A stretch of DNA of 64,000 bases. Origin: SSF14 sp046331245. GTDB taxonomy: Bacteria; Actinomycetota; Acidimicrobiia; Acidimicrobiales; Microtrichaceae. Below are positions 24,978 to 33,707 of the stretch, piece by piece; position 1 is the first letter of the stretch, and every line of letters starts with the position of its first letter. The stretch covers positions 372,001 to 436,000 of the forward strand of contig JAXLRH010000002.1 in NCBI GenBank assembly GCA_046331245.1, written 5' to 3'. The translations under genes were made by a program, and so were the position numbers. A model generated the notes under the pieces. It made no database searches. It was not told where the DNA came from and saw nothing but the letters and a program-made list of their open reading frames with translations.

Positions 24978-25850
24978 ATGCGCTTCTCCTACGCCGAGGC
25001 CATGTGCGACGTCACGCACTACCTCCCGCTCGCACAGGCCGCCGACGACTCCGGGTGGGACTCGATGGTCATCCCCGACTCCATCGCCTACCCACGCGAC
25101 TCCGACTCCACCTATCCGTACACCGCCGACGGCAACCGGGAGTTCCTCCAGGGCAAGCCGTTCATCGAGCCGTTCGTGCTCATCCCCGCCCTCGCCGCGG
25201 TCACCTCGCGCCTCCGCTTCGCCACCTTCGTGGTGAAGTTGCCGATCCGCCAGCCGGTGCTCGTCGCGAAGCAAGCGGCCTCCATCGCCGTGATGTCGGA
25301 CAACCGGTTCTCGTTCGGCATCGGCCTCAGCCCCTGGCCGGAGGACTTCGTCATCACCGGCACGGAGTGGAAGGCCCGCGGCAAGCGCATGGACGAGATG
25401 ATCGAGATCATGCGCGGCCTCTGGACCGGCGACTTTTTCGAGTACCACGGCGACCACTACGACCTGCCCGCCGTCCAGATCTGCCCGGTGCCCACCGAGC
25501 CGATCCCGCTCCTCATCGGCGGCCAGACCGACGCCGCGCTCAAGCGCGCCGCCCGCATCGGCGACGGTTGGATGCACGCCGGCCTCGGCGACGGCTCCGA
25601 CCTCGGCGCCCACATCGCCCGGGTGCGGGAGCTCCGCGCCGAGTACGGGCGGGAGTCCGACCCGTTCGAGGTGCACGTGATCTCCTACGACGGCTACACC
25701 GTGGACGGCGTGAAGCGACTCGAGGACATGGGCGTCACCGACGTGATCATCGGCTTCCGCGATCCGTACACGATGCCCGACGGCCCGCTGCAGCCGAAGA
25801 TCGACGCGCTGCGCGGCTTCGCCGAGAACGTCATCGAACGCTGCCGCTGA
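24978..25850 (+). CDS. LLM-class oxidoreductase, probably F420-dependent
   Basis: 290 residues, bacterial luciferase-like fold. Markers are AQAADDSGWDSMVIPDS near the N-terminus, ATFVVKLPIRQPVLVAKQ, the phosphate-binding FGIGLSPWPEDF, and IPLLIGGQTDAALKRAAR followed by GDGW. In actinobacteria most members of this layout use coenzyme F420 rather than FMN. The substrate is not predictable. It stands alone between a hydrolase and a convergent membrane protein gene. Confidence 0.85.
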   Translation: MRFSYAEAMCDVTHYLPLAQAADDSGWDSMVIPDSIAYPRDSDSTYPYTADGNREFLQGKPFIEPFVLIPALAAVTSRLRFATFVVKLPIRQPVLVAKQAASIAVMSDNRFSFGIGLSPWPEDFVITGTEWKARGKRMDEMIEIMRGLWTGDFFEYHGDHYDLPAVQICPVPTEPIPLLIGGQTDAALKRAARIGDGWMHAGLGDGSDLGAHIARVRELRAEYGRESDPFEVHVISYDGYTVDGVKRLEDMGVTDVIIGFRDPYTMPDGPLQPKIDALRGFAENVIERCR

Positions 25851-25877
25851 CCGGCCCCTCGCAGGCGCAGTGCGCCG

Positions 25878-26732
25878 TCAGGAGTTGAGCACGAGCCTGG
25901 CGACGAGGTCCTGGCCGAACCCGGTGAGGATCGCCAGGTAGAGGAGACCCGTGGCCGCCATCACCGCCGAGTAGGCGCGCTCGCGCAGCGCAGCGCGCGT
26001 CACCCGGCACAACACGATGGTCGTGAGCGCGCACGCCGCCCAGAACCAGCCGAGCATCCCGTTCCAGCCGTCGTCGATCGAGCCGTTCAGCACCGAGATC
26101 ATCCCCGTGGGCAGCAGCATCACCAGCAGCTCGAACGGCCAGATCCAGGTGAGGATGCGCACGAGCTCCAGCAGCGGGCGCCGGGGAAGGCCCGGCTGCG
26201 TGAGGTACCAGTGACCCAGGAGCATCGCGTCGGTGACGCACCCCAGGAAGAAGGTGCCGACCACCACCCGCGACAGCTGGAGCCACACCGGATGGCCTGC
26301 GTCGATGCCGGCGGCAACGATGCCCACCGCGCCCACGATGGGGGCCAGGAGGTCGAGGTTCGCCGGGTACTCGGGCACCGTCTCGTCGAACGCCTGCTCC
26401 TCGCGCTCGATGCCGGTCATCTCGGCCACGCGCGCCGAACGCGCCTGGCTCTGCTCACGCTGGTGCAACACACCCGCCCGGCGGCGCTGCCAGCTCACCA
26501 CGAGCGCGACCACGCACGCGACGGCGACGGCGATCGCGCTGACCTCGCGCACCCACACACGGTGGTAGCGGAACCCGGCGACGGCGGCGCCCACCGCCAT
26601 CAGGCCGTACACCGAGCGGAGCAACCAGCCGTAGCCGATGCCGACCTCGCGCCGGCGCGACGTCACCCAGAGGAAGAACAGGCCGCCGACCGACCACTGC
26701 AGCAGCACCGTGGCCGCGTCGAGGTTCAACAT
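25878..26732 (-). CDS. Polytopic membrane protein of unknown function
   Basis: 284 residues with about eight hydrophobic segments arranged in two halves around a charged cytoplasmic linker (QREQSQARSARVAEMTGIER). No family is recognised. The second half contains GHWYLTQPGLPRRPL, which could be a functional loop, and ends with TGFGQDLVARLVLNS. Its ATG is 2 bp behind the stop of the M24 peptidase gene, so the two are co-transcribed in a run that also includes the PNPOx-like and LipB-LipA genes. Confidence 0.72.
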   Translation of the reverse strand: MLNLDAATVLLQWSVGGLFFLWVTSRRREVGIGYGWLLRSVYGLMAVGAAVAGFRYHRVWVREVSAIAVAVACVVALVVSWQRRRAGVLHQREQSQARSARVAEMTGIEREEQAFDETVPEYPANLDLLAPIVGAVGIVAAGIDAGHPVWLQLSRVVVGTFFLGCVTDAMLLGHWYLTQPGLPRRPLLELVRILTWIWPFELLVMLLPTGMISVLNGSIDDGWNGMLGWFWAACALTTIVLCRVTRAALRERAYSAVMAATGLLYLAILTGFGQDLVARLVLNS

Positions 26733-26734
26733 GG

Positions 26735-27877
26735 CTACGAGATGCTGGCGAGCGCGTGATCGGCGCGGTTGAGGGGGCGGGGGCCGTCGGCGGTGGCCAC
26801 CACGATGTCCTCGAGACGGAAGCCGAACCGGCCCGGCAGGTAGATGCCGGGCTCGACGGAGTAGCAGTTGCCGATGGCGAGCGCGGCGCCGTTGCCCGTC
26901 ACCATGTAGGGATCCTCGTGCTCCTCCACCCCGATGCCGTGGCCGGTGCGGTGGATGAAGAACTCGCCGTACCCGGCGGCGTCGATGATGTCGCGGCACG
27001 CTCGGTCGACGTCCTCGCACGGCACACCCACCAGACCAGCGGCGACACCCGCCGCCTGCGCCTCCTGCAGGGTGCCGTACACGTCCGCCGCCTCGGCGGG
27101 GATCGGCCCCGTCCAGATGCAGCGCGTGATGTCGGAGCAGTAGCCGACACCCCACTCGTCGAGCATGGTGCCGCCGAAGTCGCACAGCACCACCTCGCCG
27201 GCGGTGATCACCCGGCTGCCGGCCTCGTGGTGCGGGCTCGCGGCGTTGGCGCCCGCCGCGACGATCGCGAAGTTCACGCGGTGGTGGCCGCCGTCGACGA
27301 TGCGTCGGGAGAGGTCGGCGGACACCTCGGCCTCGGTGCGACCCACCACCTCGATGCGTCCGGCCTGCAGGTCGGCGGCGATGGCGTCGACCACCGACGC
27401 GGCGCGCTGCAGCATCGCGACTTCGTGGTCGTCCTTCACCGCGCGCAGCGGCCCGGTGACGTCGTTCGACCGCACGAAGGACGCACCAGGGAGCCGCTCC
27501 TGCATCCCGATGAGGAACCGGGCCCAGGTGCGGTCGCCGAACGCCAGCCGCGTTCCTCCGGCGAGCCGGTCGGCCACGATGGCGATCGGGTCGTCCGACT
27601 CGCCCCACGGCACGATCTCGACGTGGTCGCGGGGCACGACGCGCGGCGCCTCGAGGCCGGGAACCACCAGGCTGCAGTCGCCGCTGCGGGTCACGACCGC
27701 CATCGTCAGACGCTCGAGCGGCATCGCCTCGTAGCCCGTGAGCCACGGGAGGTCCGGGCCGACGGACACGAGCAGCGCGTCGAGGTCGAGCTCGTCCAGG
27801 CGGGCGACCACACGGCCCAGCCGCGCTGCGAAGGGCGACGAGTCGAGACGGTCGGTGATCTTGGTGTCGGTGGTCAT
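26735..27877 (-). CDS. M24 family metallopeptidase (Xaa-Pro dipeptidase/aminopeptidase-like)
   Basis: 380 residues. An N-terminal creatinase-like domain (about 1-150) is followed by a pita-bread domain with all five metal ligands: Asp in CDFGG, Asp in YCSDITR, His in RTGHGIG, Glu in SVEPGIY and Glu in RLEDIV. It would release N-terminal residues before proline or cleave Xaa-Pro dipeptides in the cytoplasm. The start overlaps the stop of the PNPOx-like gene as ATGA, so the genes are coupled. Confidence 0.88.
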   Translation of the reverse strand: MTTDTKITDRLDSSPFAARLGRVVARLDELDLDALLVSVGPDLPWLTGYEAMPLERLTMAVVTRSGDCSLVVPGLEAPRVVPRDHVEIVPWGESDDPIAIVADRLAGGTRLAFGDRTWARFLIGMQERLPGASFVRSNDVTGPLRAVKDDHEVAMLQRAASVVDAIAADLQAGRIEVVGRTEAEVSADLSRRIVDGGHHRVNFAIVAAGANAASPHHEAGSRVITAGEVVLCDFGGTMLDEWGVGYCSDITRCIWTGPIPAEAADVYGTLQEAQAAGVAAGLVGVPCEDVDRACRDIIDAAGYGEFFIHRTGHGIGVEEHEDPYMVTGNGAALAIGNCYSVEPGIYLPGRFGFRLEDIVVATADGPRPLNRADHALASIS

Positions 27878-28416
27878 GTCATTCCCGGGAGGCCGTCGAT
27901 GGACACGGCGTTGCGATCGTTCCAGTACGCGCCGAGCTCGCTCTGGTCCTTGCGATCGGACCACTGCACGAGCGTCTCACGCTCCCCCGCGTACTCGAGG
28001 AAGGGCACGGAGAACCCACACGAGTCCCCGACCCGCTCGACGGCGAGCGTGATGATCGAACGGAGCCCAGACGGCGATCCGAAGCGCGCCGACAGGGCGT
28101 CGAAGCCCTCGTCGTCGGCGCGGACGGCCGTGCCCGTGCCGTAGATGCGGAGGATGCGCGGTCGCCCCTCGAACGCACAGAACATGACGGTGAGCCGGCC
28201 GTTCTCGCGCAGGTGCGCGATCGTCTCGACGCCCGATCCGGTGAGGTCGAGGTACGCGACGGTCGACTCGTCCACGACGCGGAACGTGTCGTAGCCCTTG
28301 GGCGACAGGTTGACGTGACCGGCGGCGTCCAGCGGGGCCGAGGCGACGAAGAACAGGTGCTGTCGACCGATCCACTCGATGTGCTCGTCGGTGAGAGCGT
28401 CGAAGGACTTCCCCAT
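27874..28416 (-). CDS. Pyridoxamine 5'-phosphate oxidase-like flavin-binding protein
   Basis: 180 residues of the split-barrel PNPOx-like fold. VNLSPKGYDTFRV, VAYLDLTGSGVET and GRLTVMFCAFEGRPRILRIYG are the recognisable strands; the last resembles the flavin/F420-binding face. Such proteins bind FMN or F420 and have varied or unknown activities, so a vitamin B6 role should not be assumed. Its ATG overlaps by one base the stop of the LipB-LipA gene (TGATG), and its own stop overlaps the M24 peptidase start. Confidence 0.8.
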   Translation of the reverse strand: MGKSFDALTDEHIEWIGRQHLFFVASAPLDAAGHVNLSPKGYDTFRVVDESTVAYLDLTGSGVETIAHLRENGRLTVMFCAFEGRPRILRIYGTGTAVRADDEGFDALSARFGSPSGLRSIITLAVERVGDSCGFSVPFLEYAGERETLVQWSDRKDQSELGAYWNDRNAVSIDGLPGMT

Positions 28417-30110
28417 CAGCGCGCGCCCACCGGGCTCGCCTGCGCCGCCGCCGTGCGGGCGTGGTAGCTCGACCGCGTCAGCGGCGACGACTCCACGTGG
28501 CGGATACCGAGCTCCTCGCCGATGCGCTTCCACTCGGCGAAGTCGGCCGGCGTCCACCAACGCTCGACGGGCAGGTGGTGCGAGGTCGGCCGGAGGTACT
28601 GGCCGATGGTGACGATCTCGGTGCCCACCGCCGCCAGGTCGGCCAGCGTCTGCACCACCTCGTCGAACGTCTCGCCCATCCCCGCCACGAAGCCGGACTT
28701 GGTGGTGAGCCCGGCGGCGCGGGCCCGGGCCAGCACCGACAGGCTGCGGGCGTACGACGCCGAGGGACGCACGGCGCGCTGGAGGCGGGCCACGGTCTCG
28801 ATGTTGTGGTTCAGCACCTCGGGACGGGCGTCGAACACCGTCGTCAGCGACCGCTCGTCGCCTCGCATGTCGCTGATGAGCGCCTCGACGGAGGTGCCCG
28901 GCACGCGTCGGTGGATGGCGTCGATCGTCGCCGCCACGTGGGCGGCGCCGCCGTCGGCGAGGTCATCGCGGGCCACCATCGTGATGACGGCGAAGGAGAT
29001 GCCCATCTCGGCCACCGCCTCGGCCACGCGTCGCGGCTCGTCGGCGTCGAGCGGCTCGGGCTTGGAGGTGTCGACGAGGCAGAACCCGCAGGCCCTCGTG
29101 CACCGCTCGCCGCACACCATGAACGTCGCGGTGCCGTCGGCCCAGCACTCGCTGAGGTTCGGGCAGCCGGCCTCCTCGCACACCGTGGCGAGACCGTGGT
29201 CGCGCACCGTCGAGCGCAGCTTCAACACGTCGGCGTCGAGCCGCACCTTGGCGCGCATCCACTCCGGCTTGGGCTCGGCGAGCGCGACGCCGTCGGACAC
29301 GCCGGCCTCGGCGAGCCGGCCGAGCAGCCGAAGGCTCGTGCCGTCGGCCTGCGTGCGCTCGGTCCGGTAGCGGACCACCTCGCCCGGACCGTCGCCCCGG
29401 CTGAACGGGCTGAGGTCGGCGTCGCCCGCCGCCGCGTGTCGCCACACGACGTCGGCGCGGTCGATCGGGCCCCCGTCGCCGAAGCGCTCCGCGGCGCGGG
29501 CGGCGATCGCGTCGACCACCTCCCGCATCGTCACGTCGACGCCCTCCGCGGCCATCGACGTGACGGTCTTGTCGGTGATGCCGCACGGCACGATGTGGGC
29601 GAACATCTCGGGGTCCGGCGCGACGTTGAGCGCGAAGCCGTGCATCGAGCGGCCACGGGAGATCTTCACGCCGACCGCCGCGATCTTGCGGGGTCGGGGC
29701 CCGTCGGCGCCGAGCCAGACCCCCGGGCAGCCCTCGATGACGGTGGCGCCGGACACGCCTAGGTCGGCGAGCGCGTCGATGATCAGGCCCTCGATGTTGA
29801 GGACGTGCTCGCGGGTCGACGGCATCTCGCCGTGCTCGTGATCCGCCAGCGTGAGGATCGGGTAGCCGACGAGCTGCCCCGGCCCGTGGTAGGTGACGTC
29901 ACCGCCACGATCCACCCGCGCCAGGCTCGCCCCGACGTCGTGCGGATCGACGAGCAGGTTCGCCGCGTCGGCGCGCACACCCATCGTGTAGGTGTGCGGG
30001 TGCTCCAGCAGGAGCAGGTAGTCGTCCGTCGTGCCGGCGAACAGTCCCCGTTGCAGGGCGAGCGCGTCGTCGTAGTCGACGCGACCCAGCCACCGCACCC
30101 GGAGCGTCAC
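28416..30110 (-). CDS. Fused lipoyl(octanoyl) transferase-lipoyl synthase (LipB-LipA)
   Basis: 564 residues in one uninterrupted frame holding two complete enzymes. Residues 1-223 are LipB: RGGDVTYHGPGQ (68-79), the catalytic Lys142 of KIAAVGVK and Cys176 of VPCGI. Residues about 280-564 are LipA: Cys 311, 316 and 322 for the auxiliary cluster, the radical-SAM Cys 337, 341 and 344, and the C-terminal RSSY (546-549) whose Ser binds that cluster. A 56-residue linker joins them. LipB moves octanoate from ACP to the lipoyl domain and LipA inserts two sulfurs, so the fusion would pass the octanoyl-domain from one active site to the next. It follows the E2 gene by 13 bp, its substrate protein. The two functions are usually separate genes. 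Confidence 0.93.
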   Translation of the reverse strand: MTLRVRWLGRVDYDDALALQRGLFAGTTDDYLLLLEHPHTYTMGVRADAANLLVDPHDVGASLARVDRGGDVTYHGPGQLVGYPILTLADHEHGEMPSTREHVLNIEGLIIDALADLGVSGATVIEGCPGVWLGADGPRPRKIAAVGVKISRGRSMHGFALNVAPDPEMFAHIVPCGITDKTVTSMAAEGVDVTMREVVDAIAARAAERFGDGGPIDRADVVWRHAAAGDADLSPFSRGDGPGEVVRYRTERTQADGTSLRLLGRLAEAGVSDGVALAEPKPEWMRAKVRLDADVLKLRSTVRDHGLATVCEEAGCPNLSECWADGTATFMVCGERCTRACGFCLVDTSKPEPLDADEPRRVAEAVAEMGISFAVITMVARDDLADGGAAHVAATIDAIHRRVPGTSVEALISDMRGDERSLTTVFDARPEVLNHNIETVARLQRAVRPSASYARSLSVLARARAAGLTTKSGFVAGMGETFDEVVQTLADLAAVGTEIVTIGQYLRPTSHHLPVERWWTPADFAEWKRIGEELGIRHVESSPLTRSSYHARTAAAQASPVGAR

Positions 30111-30123
30111 GACACGTCCGTCC

Positions 30124-31503
30124 TCACAGCTCCGAGACCCAGTCGCGGGTCTCGATGATCTCCTTGATGCGGGCGACGAACGCTGCGGCGTAGGCGCCGT
30201 CGAACGCTCGATGGTCCCAGCTCAGCGTGAGGTTGCCGACGGAGTGGATGGCGATCGACTCCGACCCGTCGGGGAGCTCGACCACGACCGGGCGGCGCTT
30301 CACGCCGTCCGTGGACAGGATCGCCACCTGCGGCTGGTTGATGATCGGCGCCACGAGCAGCGTGCCGTAGGAACCCGAGTTCGAGATGGTGAACGTGCCG
30401 CCGTTGAGGTCGTCGGGCGACAGCTTCTTGTGCCGGGCGCGGGTCGCCAGGTCGTTCACCTCGCGGGCCAGGGCACGGAGACGCTTGCCGTCGGCGCCCT
30501 GGATGACCGGCGCGAGGAGGCCCTCGAAGTCGAGGTCGACGGCGATCGACAGGTTCACCGCGTGGTGCACGATGAGATCGGTCTCGCCGACCGTGGCGTT
30601 CATGTGCGGGAACTCGGCCAGCGCGTCGACCACGGCACGGGAGATGAACGGCAGGTAGGTGAGCGAGAAGCCCTCCTCCGCCTTGAACTGCGCCTTGTGC
30701 GCACGACGTGCCCGCTCGACCGCTTCGTAGTCGACGTCGATCGCGGTGATCGCATGCGGTGACGTGGCGAGCGACCGCACCATGTGCTCACCGGTGCGGA
30801 GACGGATGTTGGAGAGCGGCACCATGGGGTCGCCGGCGCCGGCGATCACCTGGGCGGCGGGAACGGGAGCTGCGGACGCCGCCGGGGCGGGAGCCGCTGC
30901 CGCCGGAGCGGCAGGGGCCGCCGGGGCGCCGGTGCTGCGAGCGTCGATCGCCGCGAGCACGTCCTCGCGGGTGATGCGGCCACCCACGCCGGTGCCGGCG
31001 ATCGCCGCGGGGTCGAGGCCGTTGTCCTCGACGAGTCGGCGGACCAGCGGCGAGAGCAGACGACCGGCGGTCGCGTCGCCCGCCGCCGGAGCAGGCGCGG
31101 GAGCCGGAGCGGCGGGTGCTGCGGGGGGCGCCGGCGCTGCGGCCGGGGCGGGTGCCGGTGCCGGAGGGGCGGGCGGGGCCGGGGGCGCCTCGGCGACGGG
31201 CCGGGGCTCGGGCGCCGCCGTCGGAGGAGCGGCCGGCGCCTCGGCAGGAGCGGCTGCGGCCTCACCGGGAGCGTCGCTCAGGATCACGAGCACCGTGCCC
31301 ACGTCGACGGTCTCGCCTTCGGGAACCCGGATCTCCGAGATGTACCCGGTGGCGGGCGACGGCACCTCGGAGTCGACCTTGTCGGTCGACACCTCGAAGA
31401 GCGTCTCGTCCTCGGCGATGTGGTCGCCGACCTGCTTGAACCACTTGGTGATCGTGCCCTCGGTGACCGATTCACCGAGCTGGGGCATCACGATTTCAGC
31501 CAT
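30124..31503 (-). CDS. Dihydrolipoamide acyltransferase, E2 component of a 2-oxoacid dehydrogenase
   Basis: 459 residues from the ATG that begins MAEIVMPQLGES; AGAGAGGAC lies upstream as ribosome binding site. One lipoyl domain (1-76) carries Lys42 in STDKVDSE. A linker of about 70 residues made almost only of Ala and Pro follows, then the peripheral subunit-binding domain (about 150-188, LLSPLVRRLVEDNGLD), a second Ala/Pro linker and the catalytic domain ending with DHRAFDG (430-436). It transfers the acyl group to CoA. Sequence alone does not separate SucB from AceF or BkdB; the nearby Lpd and AceE suggest it serves pyruvate dehydrogenase and perhaps several complexes. Confidence 0.92.
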   Translation of the reverse strand: MAEIVMPQLGESVTEGTITKWFKQVGDHIAEDETLFEVSTDKVDSEVPSPATGYISEIRVPEGETVDVGTVLVILSDAPGEAAAAPAEAPAAPPTAAPEPRPVAEAPPAPPAPPAPAPAPAAAPAPPAAPAAPAPAPAPAAGDATAGRLLSPLVRRLVEDNGLDPAAIAGTGVGGRITREDVLAAIDARSTGAPAAPAAPAAAAPAPAASAAPVPAAQVIAGAGDPMVPLSNIRLRTGEHMVRSLATSPHAITAIDVDYEAVERARRAHKAQFKAEEGFSLTYLPFISRAVVDALAEFPHMNATVGETDLIVHHAVNLSIAVDLDFEGLLAPVIQGADGKRLRALAREVNDLATRARHKKLSPDDLNGGTFTISNSGSYGTLLVAPIINQPQVAILSTDGVKRRPVVVELPDGSESIAIHSVGNLTLSWDHRAFDGAYAAAFVARIKEIIETRDWVSEL

Positions 31504-31601
31504 CGCTGAGCGTCCTCTCTCGACGGAGGCGGCGAGCCGACTGGCCGCGCCCTCTCCGTGCATGTCTGCAATGCCTCCAAGCTAGTGGCATCGGTGGGCG
31601 G

Positions 31602-31937
31602 TCAGACCCCCGCCGGTCGGACGAGCACCGCGGTGCCGTAGGCGGCCACCTCGTTCATCACGTTGGCGAACACGCCGGTGTCGAACCGCATGGCCAGCAC
31701 GGCGTTCGCGCCGAGCATCGCGGCCTCGTTGCGCAGCCGATCGACGGCCTCGAGCCGCGTCTGGGCCAGCAACGCGGTGTACCCGCGGGCCTCGCCACCG
31801 AAGATCGTGCGGAAGCTCGCGCCCATGTTCGAGAACAGGTTCCGCGAGCGGACGACGAGGCCGAACACCTCGCCGTACACGGCGGCCACCTCGTAGCCGG
31901 GCAGGTCGTTCATCGTGCTCACGAGGATGCGCGGCAT
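31602..31937 (-). CDS. YbjQ/UPF0145 family protein
   Basis: 111 residues from the ATG that begins MPRILVSTMND, with AGGAAG 6 nt upstream; an ATG 16 codons earlier is possible. The pattern LPGYEV, then VYGEVFGLVVRSRN, and LGANAVLAMRFDTG is that of the YbjQ family (former DUF74, heavy-metal-binding fold by structure), which forms pentamers of unknown function. It sits between lpd and the E2 gene on the same strand and may be carried in the same transcript. Confidence 0.8.
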   Translation of the reverse strand: MPRILVSTMNDLPGYEVAAVYGEVFGLVVRSRNLFSNMGASFRTIFGGEARGYTALLAQTRLEAVDRLRNEAAMLGANAVLAMRFDTGVFANVMNEVAAYGTAVLVRPAGV

Positions 31938-32059
31938 GGCCGCTTCCTGGTGGGGCTGGGTGAGGTAGGGGTCGGGAGCGCTCATCGCGCCGACGGTAGC
32001 CCCCGGCCGCTCCGCCCCACCTCCACCCTCACCCTGTTTTGGGGCCGGGATGGGCCGGC

Positions 32060-32074
32060 GGCCCCGGCGGGGCC
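32060..32074 (-). terminator. GC-rich hairpin after lpd
   Basis: GGCCCC, GCC loop, GGGGCC on the minus strand, inside 175 bp without a gene between lpd and the YbjQ gene. No T-run; other GC-rich inverted repeats overlap it. Confidence 0.35.
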
Positions 32075-32112
32075 CGGGGCCAAACACGGGGTCGGGAAAA
32101 CGAGGGGTGGGC

Positions 32113-33525
32113 CTAGTGGAGGGAGCGGCCGGTGAGGGAGAGGACGGTCTCGCCGAACAGCTCGCTCATCGACGGGTGGGGCTGGATGAGCGACGCGACC
32201 TCGTCGACCGTGGCGCCCCAGTTGACCGCCAGGTAGCCCTGGCCGAGCTGCTCGGTGACCCACGGGCCGACCATGTGGACGCCGAGGATCGTGCCCGCGG
32301 TGCCGTCGGGGCGCTTCTCGGCGATCACCTTCACCAGACCGTCCGTCTCGCCGAGGATCACGGCGCGGCCGTTGCCGATGAAGCGGTGCTTGTTGGTGAC
32401 GACGTCGTAGCCGGCCTCCTTCGCGGAGTCCTCCGTGTGGCCGGCGAAGCTCACCTCGGGGTGGCAGTAGATCGCCCACGGCACCTTGCCGTAGTCGATG
32501 GCCGGCGGGTTCTCGCCGAGGATGTCCTTGATGGCGTTGATGCCCTCCATGAACCCGATGTGCGCCAGCTGCGGCGTGGCGATGCAGTCGCCGATGGCCC
32601 ACACGCCCGGCTCGCCGGTGCGGCAGTGCTCGTCGACCTCGAAGAAGCCGCGCTCGCTCACCGTGACGGCCGGGCCGGAGGCGACGATGCCGGACGCCAC
32701 GGGGGCACGGCCCACCGAGACGACCACGATGTCGACGTCGAGCGTCTCGCCCTCGCCGAACGACACGGTGGTGCCGCCGCCGGGGCGGGGCGTGTGCCCC
32801 GTGACCGCGACGCCGGTGCGCACGGCGATGCCCTTCTTCTTGAACGAGCGCTCGACGATGTTCGCGGCGTCCTTGTCGCATCCCGGGAGGATCTTCGGCA
32901 GGCCCTCGAGGATGGTGACCTCGGTGCCCATGTCGGCGAGGGTCGAGGCGAACTCACAGCCGATCGCGCCGCCGCCGATGACCGCGGCCGTCGACGGCAG
33001 GGTGCGGAGGTCGAGGAACTCGTCGCTCGTGAACACGATCTGCCCGTCGGGCTGGAAGCCCGGGATGGTGCGGGGCACGGAGCCGGTGGCGAGCACGATG
33101 TTGGTGCCCAGCAGCATGGCCTCGCTGCCGTCGTTGTTGGCCACGTGCACCTGGTGCGAGGGGCCGAGCGTGCCCCGGCCCGAGTACACGTCCACCTTGC
33201 GGCCGCCGAGGAGCTGCTTGAGGCCGCCCCACATCTGGTCGACCACGCGCTGCTTGCGGTCGACGGTGACGGACCAGTCGATCTTGGGCTCGTCGACGAA
33301 CACCCCGAACTCCGCGGCGTGACGCACGGTGCGGTTGACGGCCGCCGACTCGAGCAGCTCCTTCGCGGGGATGCAGCCGCGGTGGAGACACGACCCGCCC
33401 ACCTTGTCCTTCTCCACGATCGCGATCTTGAGACCGGCGCTGGCCCCGTAGAGGGCGGCGGCGTAACCACCTGGTCCCCCACCGATCACCACGACGTCGT
33501 ACAGGGCTGGGTTGTTCTGGTCCAC
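32113..33525 (-). CDS. lpdA: Dihydrolipoyl dehydrogenase (E3)
   Basis: 470 residues, normal length. FAD site GGGPGGYAAA (15-24), redox disulfide Cys46/Cys51 in GGSCLHRGC, NAD site VIGGGAIGCEFA, the second FAD motif AIGDC, and the C-terminal His-Glu pair of PHPSMSE are all present. It reoxidises the dihydrolipoyl groups of E2 with NAD. The GTG start lies 6 nt after TAGGAT, so it has its own leaderless promoter. It heads the YbjQ-E2-LipB-LipA run. Confidence 0.95.
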   Translation of the reverse strand: MDQNNPALYDVVVIGGGPGGYAAALYGASAGLKIAIVEKDKVGGSCLHRGCIPAKELLESAAVNRTVRHAAEFGVFVDEPKIDWSVTVDRKQRVVDQMWGGLKQLLGGRKVDVYSGRGTLGPSHQVHVANNDGSEAMLLGTNIVLATGSVPRTIPGFQPDGQIVFTSDEFLDLRTLPSTAAVIGGGAIGCEFASTLADMGTEVTILEGLPKILPGCDKDAANIVERSFKKKGIAVRTGVAVTGHTPRPGGGTTVSFGEGETLDVDIVVVSVGRAPVASGIVASGPAVTVSERGFFEVDEHCRTGEPGVWAIGDCIATPQLAHIGFMEGINAIKDILGENPPAIDYGKVPWAIYCHPEVSFAGHTEDSAKEAGYDVVTNKHRFIGNGRAVILGETDGLVKVIAEKRPDGTAGTILGVHMVGPWVTEQLGQGYLAVNWGATVDEVASLIQPHPSMSELFGETVLSLTGRSLH

Positions 33526-33531
33526 GGGGCG

Positions 33532-33537
33532 ATCCTA
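33532..33537 (-). promoter_or_regulatory. -10 element for lpdA (leaderless)
   Basis: TAGGAT on the minus strand, 6 nt before the GTG start. Confidence 0.5.
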
Positions 33538-33557
33538 AACCCGCCCGCGGACCCGCT

Positions 33558-33650
33558 TCACCGCGTCGTGATCCAGAGCTGCGCGCCGGCGGCGGCGAGG
33601 ATGAGGACGCCGCAGACGACTGCGAGGGTGATCAGCATTCGGGTGCTCAC
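33558..33650 (-). CDS. 30-residue single-pass membrane peptide
   Basis: A GTG-initiated frame encodes 30 residues: a short basic start (MSTRM), one hydrophobic helix of about 19 residues containing VVCGVLIL, and a tail QLWITTR. TAACCT lies 8 nt upstream, the same leaderless promoter spacing as its neighbours, which argues that the frame is expressed. It is immediately upstream of lpdA on the same strand and divergent from dprE2. I do not recognise it; a role as small membrane regulator or assembly factor is only a guess. Confidence 0.5.
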   Translation of the reverse strand: MSTRMLITLAVVCGVLILAAAGAQLWITTR

Positions 33651-33658
33651 GGCGGTTC

Positions 33659-33664
33659 AGGTTA
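33659..33664 (-). promoter_or_regulatory. -10 element for the 30-residue peptide (leaderless)
   Basis: TAACCT on the minus strand, 8 nt before the GTG. Confidence 0.4.
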
Positions 33665-33707
33665 CGGTGGCCGTGCCCGTCTTTCCTATTCAGTCCAGGA
33701 GATCGCG

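Noticed and set aside
30820..31270. Tandem repeat in the E2 gene
   Set aside because: It is the Ala/Pro-rich interdomain linker expected of E2 proteins.
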